Positions 27,323 to 36,043 of a stretch of 64,000 bases of DNA are shown piece after piece. Each line of letters opens with the position of its first letter. The stretch's first letter is position 1. Under the pieces are notes generated by a model. The model did not search any database, had not been told where the DNA came from, and saw nothing but the letters and a program-made list of their open reading frames with translations. Both the position numbers and the translations under genes were made by a program. Origin of the DNA: an uncultured Pseudovibrio sp. (GTDB lineage Bacteria > Pseudomonadota > Alphaproteobacteria > Rhizobiales > Stappiaceae). Location of the stretch: contig CANMBS010000021.1 in the NCBI GenBank assembly GCA_947496145.1, positions 27,158 through 91,157 on the forward strand. The letters are read 5' to 3'.

Positions 27323-27658
27323 TCAATGCTCGCTCAATACTTCTGAGTTTCCAACTGGTGCATTGGTTATGCGGCTCACATTTTCCATAATGTCGAAAAC
27401 GTGTTCAGCTACTATATTGATGCCGATGGCTTCCAAGCGCTTCACATGCATAGCTTTATAGGTTTCAAGCGCTTCCAGATCATGGAAAAGATAGGTGGAG
27501 CCGAAATGGTTACTATCCTTTTCGATGGTCCAAATCTTCCAAACTACTCCCGGCTCCTCTGCAATGCTGTGGGCAAGATCTTCAGTTCCTGCGAGAAACT
27601 CATCAGTAATCTGGCCGTCATAGGTCATATGCAGATCCCATATTTTTTGCGTGCTCAT
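27323..27658 (-). CDS. YdhR-family putative mono-oxygenase
   Basis: A 111-residue protein resembling YdhR, a small dimeric alpha+beta-barrel protein of the ABM superfamily. The text WKIWTIEKDSNHFGSTYLFH and the following YKAMHVKRLEAIGI match the YdhR core, where the function is annotated as putative mono-oxygenase on structural grounds. GGAGA lies upstream of the ATG. It follows the 129-residue hypothetical gene by 27 bases on the same strand, suggesting one transcript. Confidence 0.75.
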   Translation of the reverse strand: MSTQKIWDLHMTYDGQITDEFLAGTEDLAHSIAEEPGVVWKIWTIEKDSNHFGSTYLFHDLEALETYKAMHVKRLEAIGINIVAEHVFDIMENVSRITNAPVGNSEVLSEH

Positions 27659-27685
27659 TGTTTAGTCTCCTATAATTGGTGGGTT

Positions 27686-28075
27686 TCAATGGTTCTTCCT
27701 GAGTCCGTCAAATTTGTATTTAAAATGCAGAGGCATCTTTCCATCTTTATCAACGTAAGGAGTACAGTCCGAGCTCTCCGGAACCAGCAATCTAAAATCT
27801 CGCCAATTGTGTCCCAGCAGAGCTATTGGTTCCTTTGCCATCAATGCCCACGTGAGGTGATCCCACTTTATCGGCACCCAGGGATTTCTGCTCTTGCTGA
27901 AGTCCAGTGCAGGGTACTTAGCCTTGTTAAAGTTTGGCAAGTCATACTTAGTCTTGAGAAGGTTGATGACAGTACCAACAGAAACAGATGCTTCTAGCGA
28001 AAACCGCATTTCATATGGCCCTAAGGCGTCGTCAGCCATACACACCCCATCCCTTGTTACAATTAATTCCACCAT
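27686..28075 (-). CDS. Hypothetical protein, 129 aa
   Basis: A soluble 129-residue protein beginning MVELIVTRDGVCMADDALGP. It contains a Trp-rich middle segment (NPWVPIKWDHLTWALMAKEP) followed by LLGHNWRDFRLLVPESS. No signal peptide, membrane span or known motif is evident. It is probably cotranscribed with the YdhR-like gene downstream. Confidence 0.6.
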   Translation of the reverse strand: MVELIVTRDGVCMADDALGPYEMRFSLEASVSVGTVINLLKTKYDLPNFNKAKYPALDFSKSRNPWVPIKWDHLTWALMAKEPIALLGHNWRDFRLLVPESSDCTPYVDKDGKMPLHFKYKFDGLRKNH

Positions 28076-28222
28076 CGAATGTTTGTACCAGTTTAAATCT
28101 TAGCTGAGAGTCGCGGGTTTCCCGAGTATGATATGGCTAGCGCCTGTACCGGCCTGCAAAAATGAGTTATTAAGCGCGAGCAAAACCGCTTTTAGTGGAG
28201 TTCGTCGAACTTATGTCGCTCC

Positions 28223-28828
28223 TTAAGCAAGCCTTATTTCATAGGGGCTCATAAGCATATCAATATCTTTTCGAACATTGTTGAGCTGAGCTGGTATTGG
28301 TCCGTTGTTGTTTGCAACGAAGGTTTTGGCGTCGAATATTTCCCTGAAATCAACACCATCAGCGTGCATTTGTTTTAACTCATCAGGTGTCTTTTCTGGA
28401 AAATACGCCGACAGGGTTGTAAATGCATCGCGCTCTTCCAGATAGTCTTGTTTATAGCCCGGATCACGCGCTTTGCGGGCGAAGTCGATCAGAAAGGATA
28501 AATCCCTTTTACGGTCTTCTGAGTGTTTTTTGTAATACTCCAGATCCTGCTCATCTACGATTTTATTATCTGAAAAACTTGGCATAAATTTCAGGGAGGT
28601 TTCCATATAGTCGAAAACCTTGTTATCTAAATCGTCATAGCGCTTTTCTGCGCTTTCAATATCCCTCATCAGAAAGTCAAAACCGCGCTGTGTTATATCT
28701 ATAGAGGCTTGTCTGAGTTCCGGAGTATCAATCATATGTGTCGGAGAGATTTTTGATACATCGATCTTTTGGCTTTTGCTGAGATCAAAATCAAATTTCA
28801 TGAATTGGTGAAAATGTTCTATTTGCAT
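28223..28828 (-). CDS. Hypothetical protein, 201 aa
   Basis: A hydrophilic, largely helical 201-residue protein (for example FLMRDIESAEKRYDDLDNKV and YYKKHSEDRKRDLSFLID). AAGAGG precedes the ATG. No signal peptide, membrane segment or recognised domain. Its codon use is more AT-rich than the surrounding core genes, fitting an accessory patch that includes the two hypothetical genes downstream. Confidence 0.6.
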   Translation of the reverse strand: MQIEHFHQFMKFDFDLSKSQKIDVSKISPTHMIDTPELRQASIDITQRGFDFLMRDIESAEKRYDDLDNKVFDYMETSLKFMPSFSDNKIVDEQDLEYYKKHSEDRKRDLSFLIDFARKARDPGYKQDYLEERDAFTTLSAYFPEKTPDELKQMHADGVDFREIFDAKTFVANNNGPIPAQLNNVRKDIDMLMSPYEIRLA

Positions 28829-29300
28829 AATGTGCCTCTTAAATATTATGAGCAGGCCAATGCAATATTCATTCCAAGGCAGCTGTGTTCATGTTATTGA
28901 TCTTGCTAGAGTTTTAAATCAAGAAACAAGCCAGCTTGAGAAGAATCTGCCGATAGGAAACTTATTCATGCTTCAATTTTTCAGAGTGGATAGGCATAAC
29001 TTTTGCTACGGGAATACATATTCGATAATTACAGAGAGCTTTTAGGGGCAGCAAAGTTCTCGTGAAATTATGCAGTTATTGATGAGGCTTATCGTATACC
29101 CGCTTGTGGTTTCTCGACCTGAGCAGAGCCTCTTATTTGCCTGAGTTTTCGTAGTGAAGTCAAAGGGAGTTGAGTTCGCAATTTTCACATACGCAATCAG
29201 TCTGGGTTATAGCTTTTAAACGCAAATCAGGCAGCGTGAAGGTGTGGGCCCAGAAAAACTTATCCCCCTTGCTCAAAACACCGCCATACTCATTCTCGTG
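28829..29300. other. Intergenic region
   Basis: AT-rich near the divergent side. A 65-codon plus-strand frame (28848-29045, MSRPMQYSFQGSCVHVIDLA) has no ribosome binding site and no recognisable family, so I do not call it. Nothing else stands out before 29300. Confidence 0.4.
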
Positions 29301-29517
29301 CCCACGCAATCGGGCCGGGGTGGACCGTCCACCGCGCGGCGTGGGTGGGGTTGGGCTGCTGACATGAGGTAACGTATCGTGTCAGGAGGTCCGGTGAAGC
29401 GCCATTCCCTTTTGAGGCCGCAGTGGTATAGGGAGCTTGGGGTCGTTCCGGAGGGCGTCCGGCGGTGGCAGGAAACTGCCAATGGTACGGGAACGTGTTG
29501 ATAGCACGGAAACGTGC
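29301..29517 (+). ncRNA. Candidate structured RNA (multiple hairpins, two GAAA tetraloops)
   Basis: A GC-rich stretch with consecutive hairpins: CCCACGC/GCGTGGG (29301-29307 with 29339-29345) enclosing GGTGG/CCACC (29319-29333); CTGACA/TGTCAG (29359-29385); GGCAG-GAAA-CTGCC (29467-29480); and GCACG-GAAA-CGTGC (29504-29517). GNRA-capped stems in an otherwise gene-free region are unusual and point to RNA. It lies downstream of the RNA helicase gene and its terminator, on either strand. I could not match it to RNase P, SRP, 6S, tmRNA or a known intron or riboswitch. Confidence 0.3.
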
Positions 29518-29710
29518 CAGTCACGCCTGTTCGAGAAGGAGCCCGCGCGTTCATGAGAAAAGACCCGGGCGAGGCGAGTAGCTGATGCCGAAGAAACTTA
29601 TTTAATACAATGCGCAGGCATTGCCTGTTCGCCTTGCTCCACCCGTTTTACCGGGTATTTGCCGCAACACTGCATGGCAGGCCATGTGGTGCTATTGGTG
29701 TTTGTGGTTG

Positions 29711-29741
29711 TTAAAAGAAAACGGGCCTGAGCGGCCCGTTT
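29711..29741 (-). terminator. Rho-independent terminator of the DEAD-box helicase gene
   Basis: AACGGGCC (29720-29727) and GGCCCGTT (29733-29740) form an 8-bp stem with a 5-base loop; on the minus strand it is followed by TTTCTTTTAA. It starts about 20 bases beyond the stop codon. Confidence 0.9.
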
Positions 29742-29762
29742 CCAAATCGTATTTACTGAAGC

Positions 29763-31607
29763 TTATTCGCCGCTGTTGTTGTCGCGAAAGCTCTTGCCGC
29801 CGCCTGGTTTGCCGCGTCCGCGACCTTCGCCGCCACGGTAACCACCGCCTTCGCCGTCACGACGACCGCGTCCACGGCCTTCGCCGCCACGGTAGCCGCC
29901 GCCTTCGCCATCACGGTCACGACGACCACGGCCACGACCGCCTTCACCGCGGTATCCGCCACCGCCGCCACGGTTGTTGCGACGACCGCCCGGACGACCA
30001 CCGCCGCCACGCTCCGGGTTGCCCTCAATGCGTGTGATGGTGATGGACTCTTCGCCGGTGCCGTTTTCCTTGACGACTTCCTGGAACTTGTCCGCCAGTT
30101 TTGCGTCGAGTTCGAAGCGGCTGTCAGCATCAAAGATGCGGATGGAGCCGATGTCTTTTTTGGTGATGTGACCTGCGCGGCAGATCATTGGCAGCAACCA
30201 GCGCGGTTCTGCGTTGTGCTTGCGGCCTACGTTGAGGCGGAACCACACACCACTGTCGAAGTCTTTGCGTGGCTTGCGCTCGCGGTCTTCGAAGGAGCTT
30301 GCCAGCAGTTCTTCCGGAGCAGGCAGACCCTGATGGATCTGGCGCATGTAAGCAGCTGCGATCTGCTCTGGCGTGAACTTCTCCAGAAGTTCCTGCACCA
30401 TTGGCAGATCTTCTTCACTTGGCGCTTCCTGAAGATCAGTGGAGGCCAGAATGCGTTCGCGGTCTTTTTCGCGGATTTCCTGTGCGGTTGGTGCAGGACC
30501 CCAGTTCGCCTTGATTTTTGCAAAGCCCAGCAGGCGGGTTGCGGTACGGCGACGGGTGTGTGGCACAACCAGAGTACACACGCCTTTGCGGCCTGCGCGA
30601 CCGGTACGACCAGAACGGTGCAGCAAAGTTTCTGCGTTGTTTGGCAGGTCTGCGTGGATCACAAGATCCAGATTTGGCAGGTCGATGCCGCGTGCAGCAA
30701 CGTCGGTCGCCACACAAACGCGGGCACGACCGTTACGCATTGCGCCAAGAGCGTGGTTACGCTCTGCCTGGCTCAGCTCGCCGGAGAGTGCCACAACGGC
30801 AAAGCCACGGTTGCCGAGGCGTGCGGAAAGGTGCTTCACCATTTCGCGGGTGCCGCAGAAAATGATGGTGTTCTGAGCTTCATAGAAGCGCAGGACGTTG
30901 ATGATCGCGTTTTCGCGGTCATTTGGTGCAACCTGCATTGCGCGGTATTCGATGTCTGCGTGCTGCTCGCGGTTGGTCACCGTGGAGATACGCTGTGCAT
31001 CACGCTGGAAGCGTTTTGCCAGATTTTCGATCTGCGGTGGAACAGTTGCAGAGAACAACAGGGTGCGGCGTTCTTCTGGTGCGGCGTCGAGGATGAACTC
31101 AAGGTCTTCACGGAAGCCGAGGTCCAGCATTTCGTCCGCTTCATCCAGAACCACTGTGCGCAGGGAGGAGGTGTCAAAAGATCCGCGCTCAATATGGTCA
31201 CGAAGACGGCCAGGTGTGCCAACAACGATGTGCGCACCAGCAGACAGGTTACGGCGCTCACGGCGCATATCCATGCCACCAACACAGGTGGTGATGCGTG
31301 CGCCAGCTTCGCCATAGAGCCATTCCAGCTCTTTGGAAACCTGCAGTGCCAGTTCGCGAGTTGGTGCAACACACAATGCCAGAGGTTCGTTCGCACGGCC
31401 CATGTGGTCTGCATCACCCAGAAGCTCCGGCGCAATTGCGATGCCGAATGCAACAGTTTTACCAGAGCCGGTCTGTGCGGAAACCAAAAGGTCTTTGCCT
31501 TTCAGCTCATCGTCGAGAACCGCAGTCTGGACTGGAGTGAGAGACGTGTATTCGCGCTTTTCCAGTGCGGTAGAAAGCGCAGGGGCAACCCCTTCAGGTA
31601 TGGTCAT
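29763..31607 (-). CDS. deaD: DEAD-box RNA helicase, CsdA/DeaD-like
   Basis: A 614-residue ATP-dependent RNA helicase. Q motif SLTPVQTAVLDD, motif I SAQTGSGKTVAFG (about 43-55), motif Ia PTRELALQ, motif II VLDEADEMLD, motif III FSATVP, motif V ATDVAARGIDLPN and motif VI HRSGRTGRAG are intact. A DbpA-type RNA-binding domain follows at about 470-550 (RLNVGRKHNAEPRWLLPMIC). The last 65 residues are an RGG-rich tail with tandem GYRGGEGRGRG units. Such helicases help ribosome assembly and mRNA turnover at low temperature. About 230 bp of spacer before the next gene could hold a long cold-responsive leader, which I infer only from family behaviour. Confidence 0.93.
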   Translation of the reverse strand: MTIPEGVAPALSTALEKREYTSLTPVQTAVLDDELKGKDLLVSAQTGSGKTVAFGIAIAPELLGDADHMGRANEPLALCVAPTRELALQVSKELEWLYGEAGARITTCVGGMDMRRERRNLSAGAHIVVGTPGRLRDHIERGSFDTSSLRTVVLDEADEMLDLGFREDLEFILDAAPEERRTLLFSATVPPQIENLAKRFQRDAQRISTVTNREQHADIEYRAMQVAPNDRENAIINVLRFYEAQNTIIFCGTREMVKHLSARLGNRGFAVVALSGELSQAERNHALGAMRNGRARVCVATDVAARGIDLPNLDLVIHADLPNNAETLLHRSGRTGRAGRKGVCTLVVPHTRRRTATRLLGFAKIKANWGPAPTAQEIREKDRERILASTDLQEAPSEEDLPMVQELLEKFTPEQIAAAYMRQIHQGLPAPEELLASSFEDRERKPRKDFDSGVWFRLNVGRKHNAEPRWLLPMICRAGHITKKDIGSIRIFDADSRFELDAKLADKFQEVVKENGTGEESITITRIEGNPERGGGGRPGGRRNNRGGGGGYRGEGGRGRGRRDRDGEGGGYRGGEGRGRGRRDGEGGGYRGGEGRGRGKPGGGKSFRDNNSGE

Positions 31608-31879
31608 TTAGTATTCTTTCGAGGAGGGTCATAAACCGTAAAGCAAGAGCTTTGTTGCCCTACCCATCGCTTCCGCTCACTCATGGAACCATAACGGGGG
31701 GCCATGAGGCGGCAAATGGCAAGCGAGCTCTTTTCTTCGAGGGCCTTGTAGTCTGACTTTTTAAAAAGGTCAATGAATTATAAAAAATAGATATGAAAGA
31801 TGCATGTTAATTTGAGTGCGCTCACTGCTGATATACTGTATTGGTCGCAGGCCGCTGGATGTTTGAACCATGGAATATC

Positions 31880-32047
31880 ATGGTTAAGTGCTGCGTGAGG
31901 ATGCTTTTCTCACCTTGGCTCTGTTGCCTGATACTTACGTTAACTGCATGTTTGTTCAGACGAGAACGAGTTTTGCTTTCAGCTGCTTTAAATACCTGCC
32001 TTTTGCGGTGTGGAGCTAAAGACGAAATAACAACGAGCCGGAGGTAA
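31880..32047 (+). CDS. Possible small lipoprotein-like peptide, 55 aa
   Basis: A frame starting MVKCCVRMLFSPWLCCLILT continues into a lipobox-like LTLTAC. It ends TAA two bases before the GTG of the next small membrane gene, whose ribosome binding site lies within its last codons. The Cys-rich start and weak binding site make it doubtful; the close coupling is the only positive sign. Confidence 0.25.
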   Translation: MVKCCVRMLFSPWLCCLILTLTACLFRRERVLLSAALNTCLLRCGAKDEITTSRR

Positions 32048-32049
32048 AT

Positions 32050-32265
32050 GTGAATTTATTAGGGGAATTACTTGGTGTTATGCCTTCCTGGGTAGGCGTG
32101 ATCCTGTTGATTGCTTTTGTGCTGAGCGGGCGTTTGTTTCGTGATGCTTGGAAAGGCAAGGGAGTGCGATGGAAGCTGCGTTGCTGGGTGTTTGGAATGC
32201 TCGCGTTAATGAGCTTTTCCGTGATGGTGTTTGGTAGCTTTGATTTTAACTGGGTAAGTAAATAG
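32050..32265 (+). CDS. Small two-span membrane protein, 71 aa
   Basis: Starts at GTG with GGAGG upstream. Two hydrophobic segments (PSWVGVILLIAFVLSGRLF, about residues 12-30, and VFGMLALMSFSVMVFGSF, about 48-65) flank a basic loop (RDAWKGKGVRWKLR), so both ends probably face the periplasm. No known family recognised. Confidence 0.55.
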   Translation: MNLLGELLGVMPSWVGVILLIAFVLSGRLFRDAWKGKGVRWKLRCWVFGMLALMSFSVMVFGSFDFNWVSK

Positions 32266-32355
32266 AGTTCTGATTGCAGGTAGGGGCGCTTAACAGTTTT
32301 GGTTTAGAATATCAGGCTTCCTGCTGTGACCTTTCACTGGATAAGGAGGCTCAGA

Positions 32356-32805
32356 ATGATGTTTTCCAAGCCGTCACTGCTCAGGCGAAACATGGCTGCC
32401 AAACTGTTAGGGCTGGGATTTGGTTTGCTCTGTCTTTACCTGATTAACTGGCTGAATCTGAATGTTTCTTATGTGGTTCAGTTCGGGTTGGTACTCTGGT
32501 CTATCACATTAGGCGGGCTGGTTGCTCTGATCGGGATCATCAATCATCACCCACTGCTAAGGGCCAGTATGCCGGGCTGGTTCTCGGGCGGGTTTATCTG
32601 CGGATGGATGAATTTGCTTCTCTGGCTGATTGGCGGTGATAGTCTGACTTCGATTGGGCAGGGGATTTTCCCCACGCTTGGCAGCCTGATACTGGGTATC
32701 GGCTTTGTGGCAATTGGTGTGGTGTTTGGGATAATCGCGGGCTTCTTTGCCAAACTAATTGGCGGCGAGGGGCCAGAGGCAGCGCGTGAATTTGGCCGCG
32801 ATTAG
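32356..32805 (+). CDS. Hypothetical inner-membrane protein, four spans
   Basis: A 149-residue protein with an AAGGAGG site before ATG 32356. Four hydrophobic segments are seen: about residues 14-31 (AAKLLGLGFGLLCLYLINWL), 36-57, 70-92 (GWFSGGFICGWMNLLLWLIG) and 103-128 (LGSLILGIGFVAIGVVFGII). The C-terminus is charged (GGEGPEAAREFGRD). No family recognised. It is convergent with nqrM, and a GGGGCC/GGCCCC hairpin near 32821 may end either transcript. Confidence 0.65.
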   Translation: MMFSKPSLLRRNMAAKLLGLGFGLLCLYLINWLNLNVSYVVQFGLVLWSITLGGLVALIGIINHHPLLRASMPGWFSGGFICGWMNLLLWLIGGDSLTSIGQGIFPTLGSLILGIGFVAIGVVFGIIAGFFAKLIGGEGPEAAREFGRD

Positions 32806-32872
32806 GTGGCATAGGAAAAGGGGCCGGGTGGCCCCCTGAACCTGCGATGTTATAAATTTAAGAGCAGCGCGA

Positions 32873-33106
32873 TTAAGCGGCGTTCTGCTCTTCCATGGCC
32901 TGTTTGCGCTTGCAGGGCTGAAGTTTCTCGCGCAGCGGGCTGTTCGGGTCGATCTCGCGTTTGCACACCACGCAGTGATCGGTGCCCTCGATGGCATTCA
33001 GTCCGCCGCAGCTGCCAGTGATCGGCTTGTTTCTGAAAACGGCACCGATTGCCATGCCTGCGACGATCAGGATCAGCATGATGAACGCGATGATGAAAGT
33101 TGCCAT
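32873..33106 (-). CDS. nqrM: NqrM, maturation factor of Na+-NQR
   Basis: A 77-residue membrane-anchored protein: one N-terminal span (IAFIMLILIVAGMAIGAVF), then SCGGLNAIEGTDHCVVCK with the conserved cysteines, and a charged tail. NqrM is required in Vibrio for the iron centre between NqrD and NqrE and for a functional enzyme. It follows apbE by 11 bases on the same strand, the standard arrangement of NQR assembly genes, here divergent from nqrA-F instead of at its end. Confidence 0.93.
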   Translation of the reverse strand: MATFIIAFIMLILIVAGMAIGAVFRNKPITGSCGGLNAIEGTDHCVVCKREIDPNSPLREKLQPCKRKQAMEEQNAA

Positions 33107-33117
33107 ATGATATTCCG

Positions 33118-34146
33118 TTACTTTTCTGCGGACTGCTCAAACTTACGAAACGCACTGGACGAGCGGGTGATAAAGTGATCACCTTCCCGGACGATGAAGA
33201 AGGCCGCGATGCCCTCACGTTCTGCCAGAGCCATACCGCGTTGGTCGCCCATTGCCAAGAGGGCGGTTGCCAAACCATCAGCGCGCATCGCGTTGTTGGC
33301 GATGACGGTGACTGATGCCAGCTTATGCGTTACAGGACGGCCAGATGCAGCGTCAAGGATGTGCGAGAAGCGCTTGCCGTTGACTTCCTTATATATGCGA
33401 TAATCGCCGGACGTCGCCATGCCTTTATCGCTTACTCGTACGATTTGCTGAACCGTTCGCGTTGCGGAATCTGGTTTTTCAATGCCGACTGCCCAGGGCT
33501 GGCCCTTGGAGTTGTTACCTCTGGTGACCAGATCTCCGCCGATTTCGACGAGGTATTCTTTGATGCCGTTGTCTGCCAGAACAGAGGCAACTTTATCAAT
33601 GCCGAAACCCTTTGCGATAGCGGACAGGTTGATTGTGGTATCTGTGTTGACTTTGCGCAGCGCAGGCGGATCGCTCTCAAACTCCAGCATTGTGCTCATG
33701 CCAACAGAGTCCAGTGCAGCGCGAATTTCTTGCGGGGTTGGCTGGGGAGGGGTGTCTTTTTTCGTGCCAAAGCCCCAAAGCTCGATGAGCGGTGCGAGGG
33801 TAACGTCGAAATAGCCGCCAGTCAGGTTATGGATGCGCAAGGCTTCCTGCATCACAACGCTGAAGTCGCGGGAGATAGGTGTCCATTCCGTGTTGGTGGA
33901 ACGGTTGAAACGGCTGATCTCTGAGGTTTTGTCCCAATTGGACATGGCCTTGTTTACACCAGCTAAAGCTTCGCTCACCTGCTTCTGGAGTTCTTCCTTT
34001 GTGATAGAAGAAGAGCCGCGAATAGCTTTGACATTGTATGTTGTGCCCATGGTCTTGCCATGGAGTACAATCTCTTCACGACTGTTGTCATTAGGTACGC
34101 AAGCAGTGACAAGCAGGAGCAGCAAAGCTGTAATGTGGAAGCGCAT
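33118..34146 (-). CDS. apbE: FAD:protein FMN transferase (ApbE lipoprotein)
   Basis: A 342-residue lipoprotein with lipobox LLLVTAC at the N-terminus (Cys16). ApbE uses FAD to attach FMN through a phosphoester bond to Thr in NqrB and NqrC, outside the cytoplasm. Family motifs: HGKTMGTTYNVKA, MSNWDKTSEISRFN, GGYFDVTLAPLIELWGFG, LSAIAKGFGIDKVA, VEIGGDLVTRG and the metal-site region FSHILDAASGRPV followed by SVTVIANNAMRADGLATAL. Cotranscribed with nqrM. Confidence 0.95.
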   Translation of the reverse strand: MRFHITALLLLLVTACVPNDNSREEIVLHGKTMGTTYNVKAIRGSSSITKEELQKQVSEALAGVNKAMSNWDKTSEISRFNRSTNTEWTPISRDFSVVMQEALRIHNLTGGYFDVTLAPLIELWGFGTKKDTPPQPTPQEIRAALDSVGMSTMLEFESDPPALRKVNTDTTINLSAIAKGFGIDKVASVLADNGIKEYLVEIGGDLVTRGNNSKGQPWAVGIEKPDSATRTVQQIVRVSDKGMATSGDYRIYKEVNGKRFSHILDAASGRPVTHKLASVTVIANNAMRADGLATALLAMGDQRGMALAEREGIAAFFIVREGDHFITRSSSAFRKFEQSAEK

Positions 34147-34687
34147 TTCGGCCTCAGGAATTGTTCATTTCCCCGGGTAATCGGCCTATTCTGGTTTTCT
34201 GTCAAGCTAAATAGGATTTGACGCGGGGCTCGGGGCCTTCATTCGGAAGTTAAGATGAAAAAATATGCACGTAAAAATGCATATGTGTATGAAGTAGGGG
34301 GAAAACCTATGGGCAATATTCATTTTGCATTTGTTTTGCAAAATTTCATCAAAATTCGCTAGGTACTTTCCCTAAATTACTATTGAAATTTGCGGTATAT
34401 CAGGGTATTTGGCCGGATAAATCCGTAGGAATAGCTGACTAGTCCGCACTTTAATGTTATGCGGGCGGTTACTCCCTAACGGAGCCATAGATAATTTTGG
34501 TTCAGCGATACACGGGCTTTGTTGCTGAATCTTCAATCTGTGGGGGATTTATCTCGGTTCGGCTTACCAAAGTCAATGATCCGCATGCGCGGCATTTTGT
34601 ACGTAGCAGGATGACTTAGCATCATTTACCCGTAGATATCCCGCGTACATCGAGTGTTTGCCCTAAAAAAGCCTGACAGGGTAAGGG
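34147..34687. other. Divergent control region between apbE and nqrA
   Basis: 540 bp without a gene. It must carry the promoters for both the assembly genes and the nqr operon. A 7-bp inverted repeat ATATGCA/TGCATAT (34263-34269 and 34278-34284) is visible, and the leader of nqrA is long. No riboswitch class was recognised. Confidence 0.5.
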
Positions 34688-36040
34688 ATGAAGATTACAA
34701 AAGGACTGGATCTGCCGATTACCGGCGCTCCGAACCAGGAAATCCACAAGGGTCAAGAGGTTCGCCGCGTTGCTGTAAATGGTGGGGATTATAATGGGCT
34801 GAAGCCTCGTATGCTGGTTGCCGAAGGTGACCGCGTCGTAAAAGGGCAGCCTCTTTTCGTCGATAAGCGTTCCCCAGAGATCAACTACGTTGCGCCGGGT
34901 GCTGGTGTCGTCGAAGCTGTTAATCGTGGTGCACGCCGTGTTCTGGAAACCATCGTCATTAAACTGGATGATGGTGAAGAAGAACAGGTTACTTTTTCAA
35001 AGTTTGAAGCTGGTGCTTTGGCAACTCTGGACGGTACTGTCGTTCGTGAGCAGTTGGCAAAATCTGGTCTTTGGACAAGTTTCCGCACCCGCCCATACTC
35101 TAAGGTTCCGGTTTTTGAGGGGCAGCCGCGTTCTATTTTCGTAACTGCGATGGACACCAATCCGCTTGCTGCGGATGCAGGTGTAATCATCAACGGGAAT
35201 GCTGGCGCGTTTGAAGCCGGACTTCAGGTTATCTCTAAGCTCACTGATGGTCGCACATTTGTATGTCATAGCCCCAAGGATAGTCTTCCGGGTGCTGATG
35301 TTGCCCATGTGCAGATGGAGAGCTTTGAAGGTAAGCACCCGGCAGGTAATGCGGGTACTCACATTCATTTCCTCGACCCGGTCAATGAGAGCAAAACAGT
35401 CTGGACTATCGGTTATCAGGATGTCATCGCAATTGGTCGGCTGTTCCTGACAGGTGAGCTGGATGTTTCCCGCGTCGTTTCTGTTGCAGGCCCGCTGGCT
35501 GTTAAGCCGCGTCTGGTGACAACACGTGTTGGTGCAGATCTGAGTGATTTGCTTGGGAGTGAGATCCAGCAGGGTATTCCTGCTCGTGTTGTTTCCGGCT
35601 CCATCCTTTCTGGTCATATTGCCATTGATCAGTTCGCCTTCCTCGGTCGTTACCACACTCAGGTGACACTGATGGAAGAAGACCGCAAGCAAGACGTTGT
35701 TGGCTGGGTTCGCCCATTCATGACCAAGTGGTCTAACCTTAATGTGCATCCTTCCGGTTTCTTCCGCAGCAAGCTGCGGTTTCCGTTTGGTACCAACAAG
35801 AACGGCTCCATCCGCGCGATCGTTCCACTGGGTACTTATGAGAAGGTCATGCCGCTCGACGTTCTTCCAACTCAACTGCTTCGTTCCCTGATGGTGCTGG
35901 ACACTGACATGGCGCAGAAGCTGGGTGCTCTGGAGCTGGACGAAGAAGATTTGGCGCTATGCACCTTCATCTGCCATTCCAAGAATGAATACGGAGCTGC
36001 GCTGCGTGCAAATCTTGATAAAATCGAGAAAGAGGGCTAA
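34688..36040 (+). CDS. nqrA: Na+-translocating NADH:quinone reductase subunit A
   Basis: A 450-residue cytoplasmic-face subunit, near the usual 445-450. Characteristic text includes KGLDLPITGAPNQEIHKG at the start, GDYNGLKPRMLVAEGDRV, the biotinyl-like hairpin INYVAPGAGVVEAVNRGARR, and LPTQLLRSLMVLDTDMAQKL followed by GALELDEEDLALCTFICHSK near the end. NqrA helps bind quinone together with NqrB. First gene of nqrABCDEF; AGGGTAAGGG precedes the ATG and nqrB starts three bases after the stop. Confidence 0.97.
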   Translation: MKITKGLDLPITGAPNQEIHKGQEVRRVAVNGGDYNGLKPRMLVAEGDRVVKGQPLFVDKRSPEINYVAPGAGVVEAVNRGARRVLETIVIKLDDGEEEQVTFSKFEAGALATLDGTVVREQLAKSGLWTSFRTRPYSKVPVFEGQPRSIFVTAMDTNPLAADAGVIINGNAGAFEAGLQVISKLTDGRTFVCHSPKDSLPGADVAHVQMESFEGKHPAGNAGTHIHFLDPVNESKTVWTIGYQDVIAIGRLFLTGELDVSRVVSVAGPLAVKPRLVTTRVGADLSDLLGSEIQQGIPARVVSGSILSGHIAIDQFAFLGRYHTQVTLMEEDRKQDVVGWVRPFMTKWSNLNVHPSGFFRSKLRFPFGTNKNGSIRAIVPLGTYEKVMPLDVLPTQLLRSLMVLDTDMAQKLGALELDEEDLALCTFICHSKNEYGAALRANLDKIEKEG

Positions 36041-36043
36041 CCC

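Noticed and set aside
29560..29600. Hammerhead-like CTGATG...GAAAC text
   Set aside because: The conserved CUGANGA core and stem II are not satisfied.
30168..31634. 488-codon open frame antisense to the DEAD-box helicase gene
   Set aside because: Shadow of a GC-skewed gene; cysteine-rich nonsense text, and the helicase motifs lie on the other strand.
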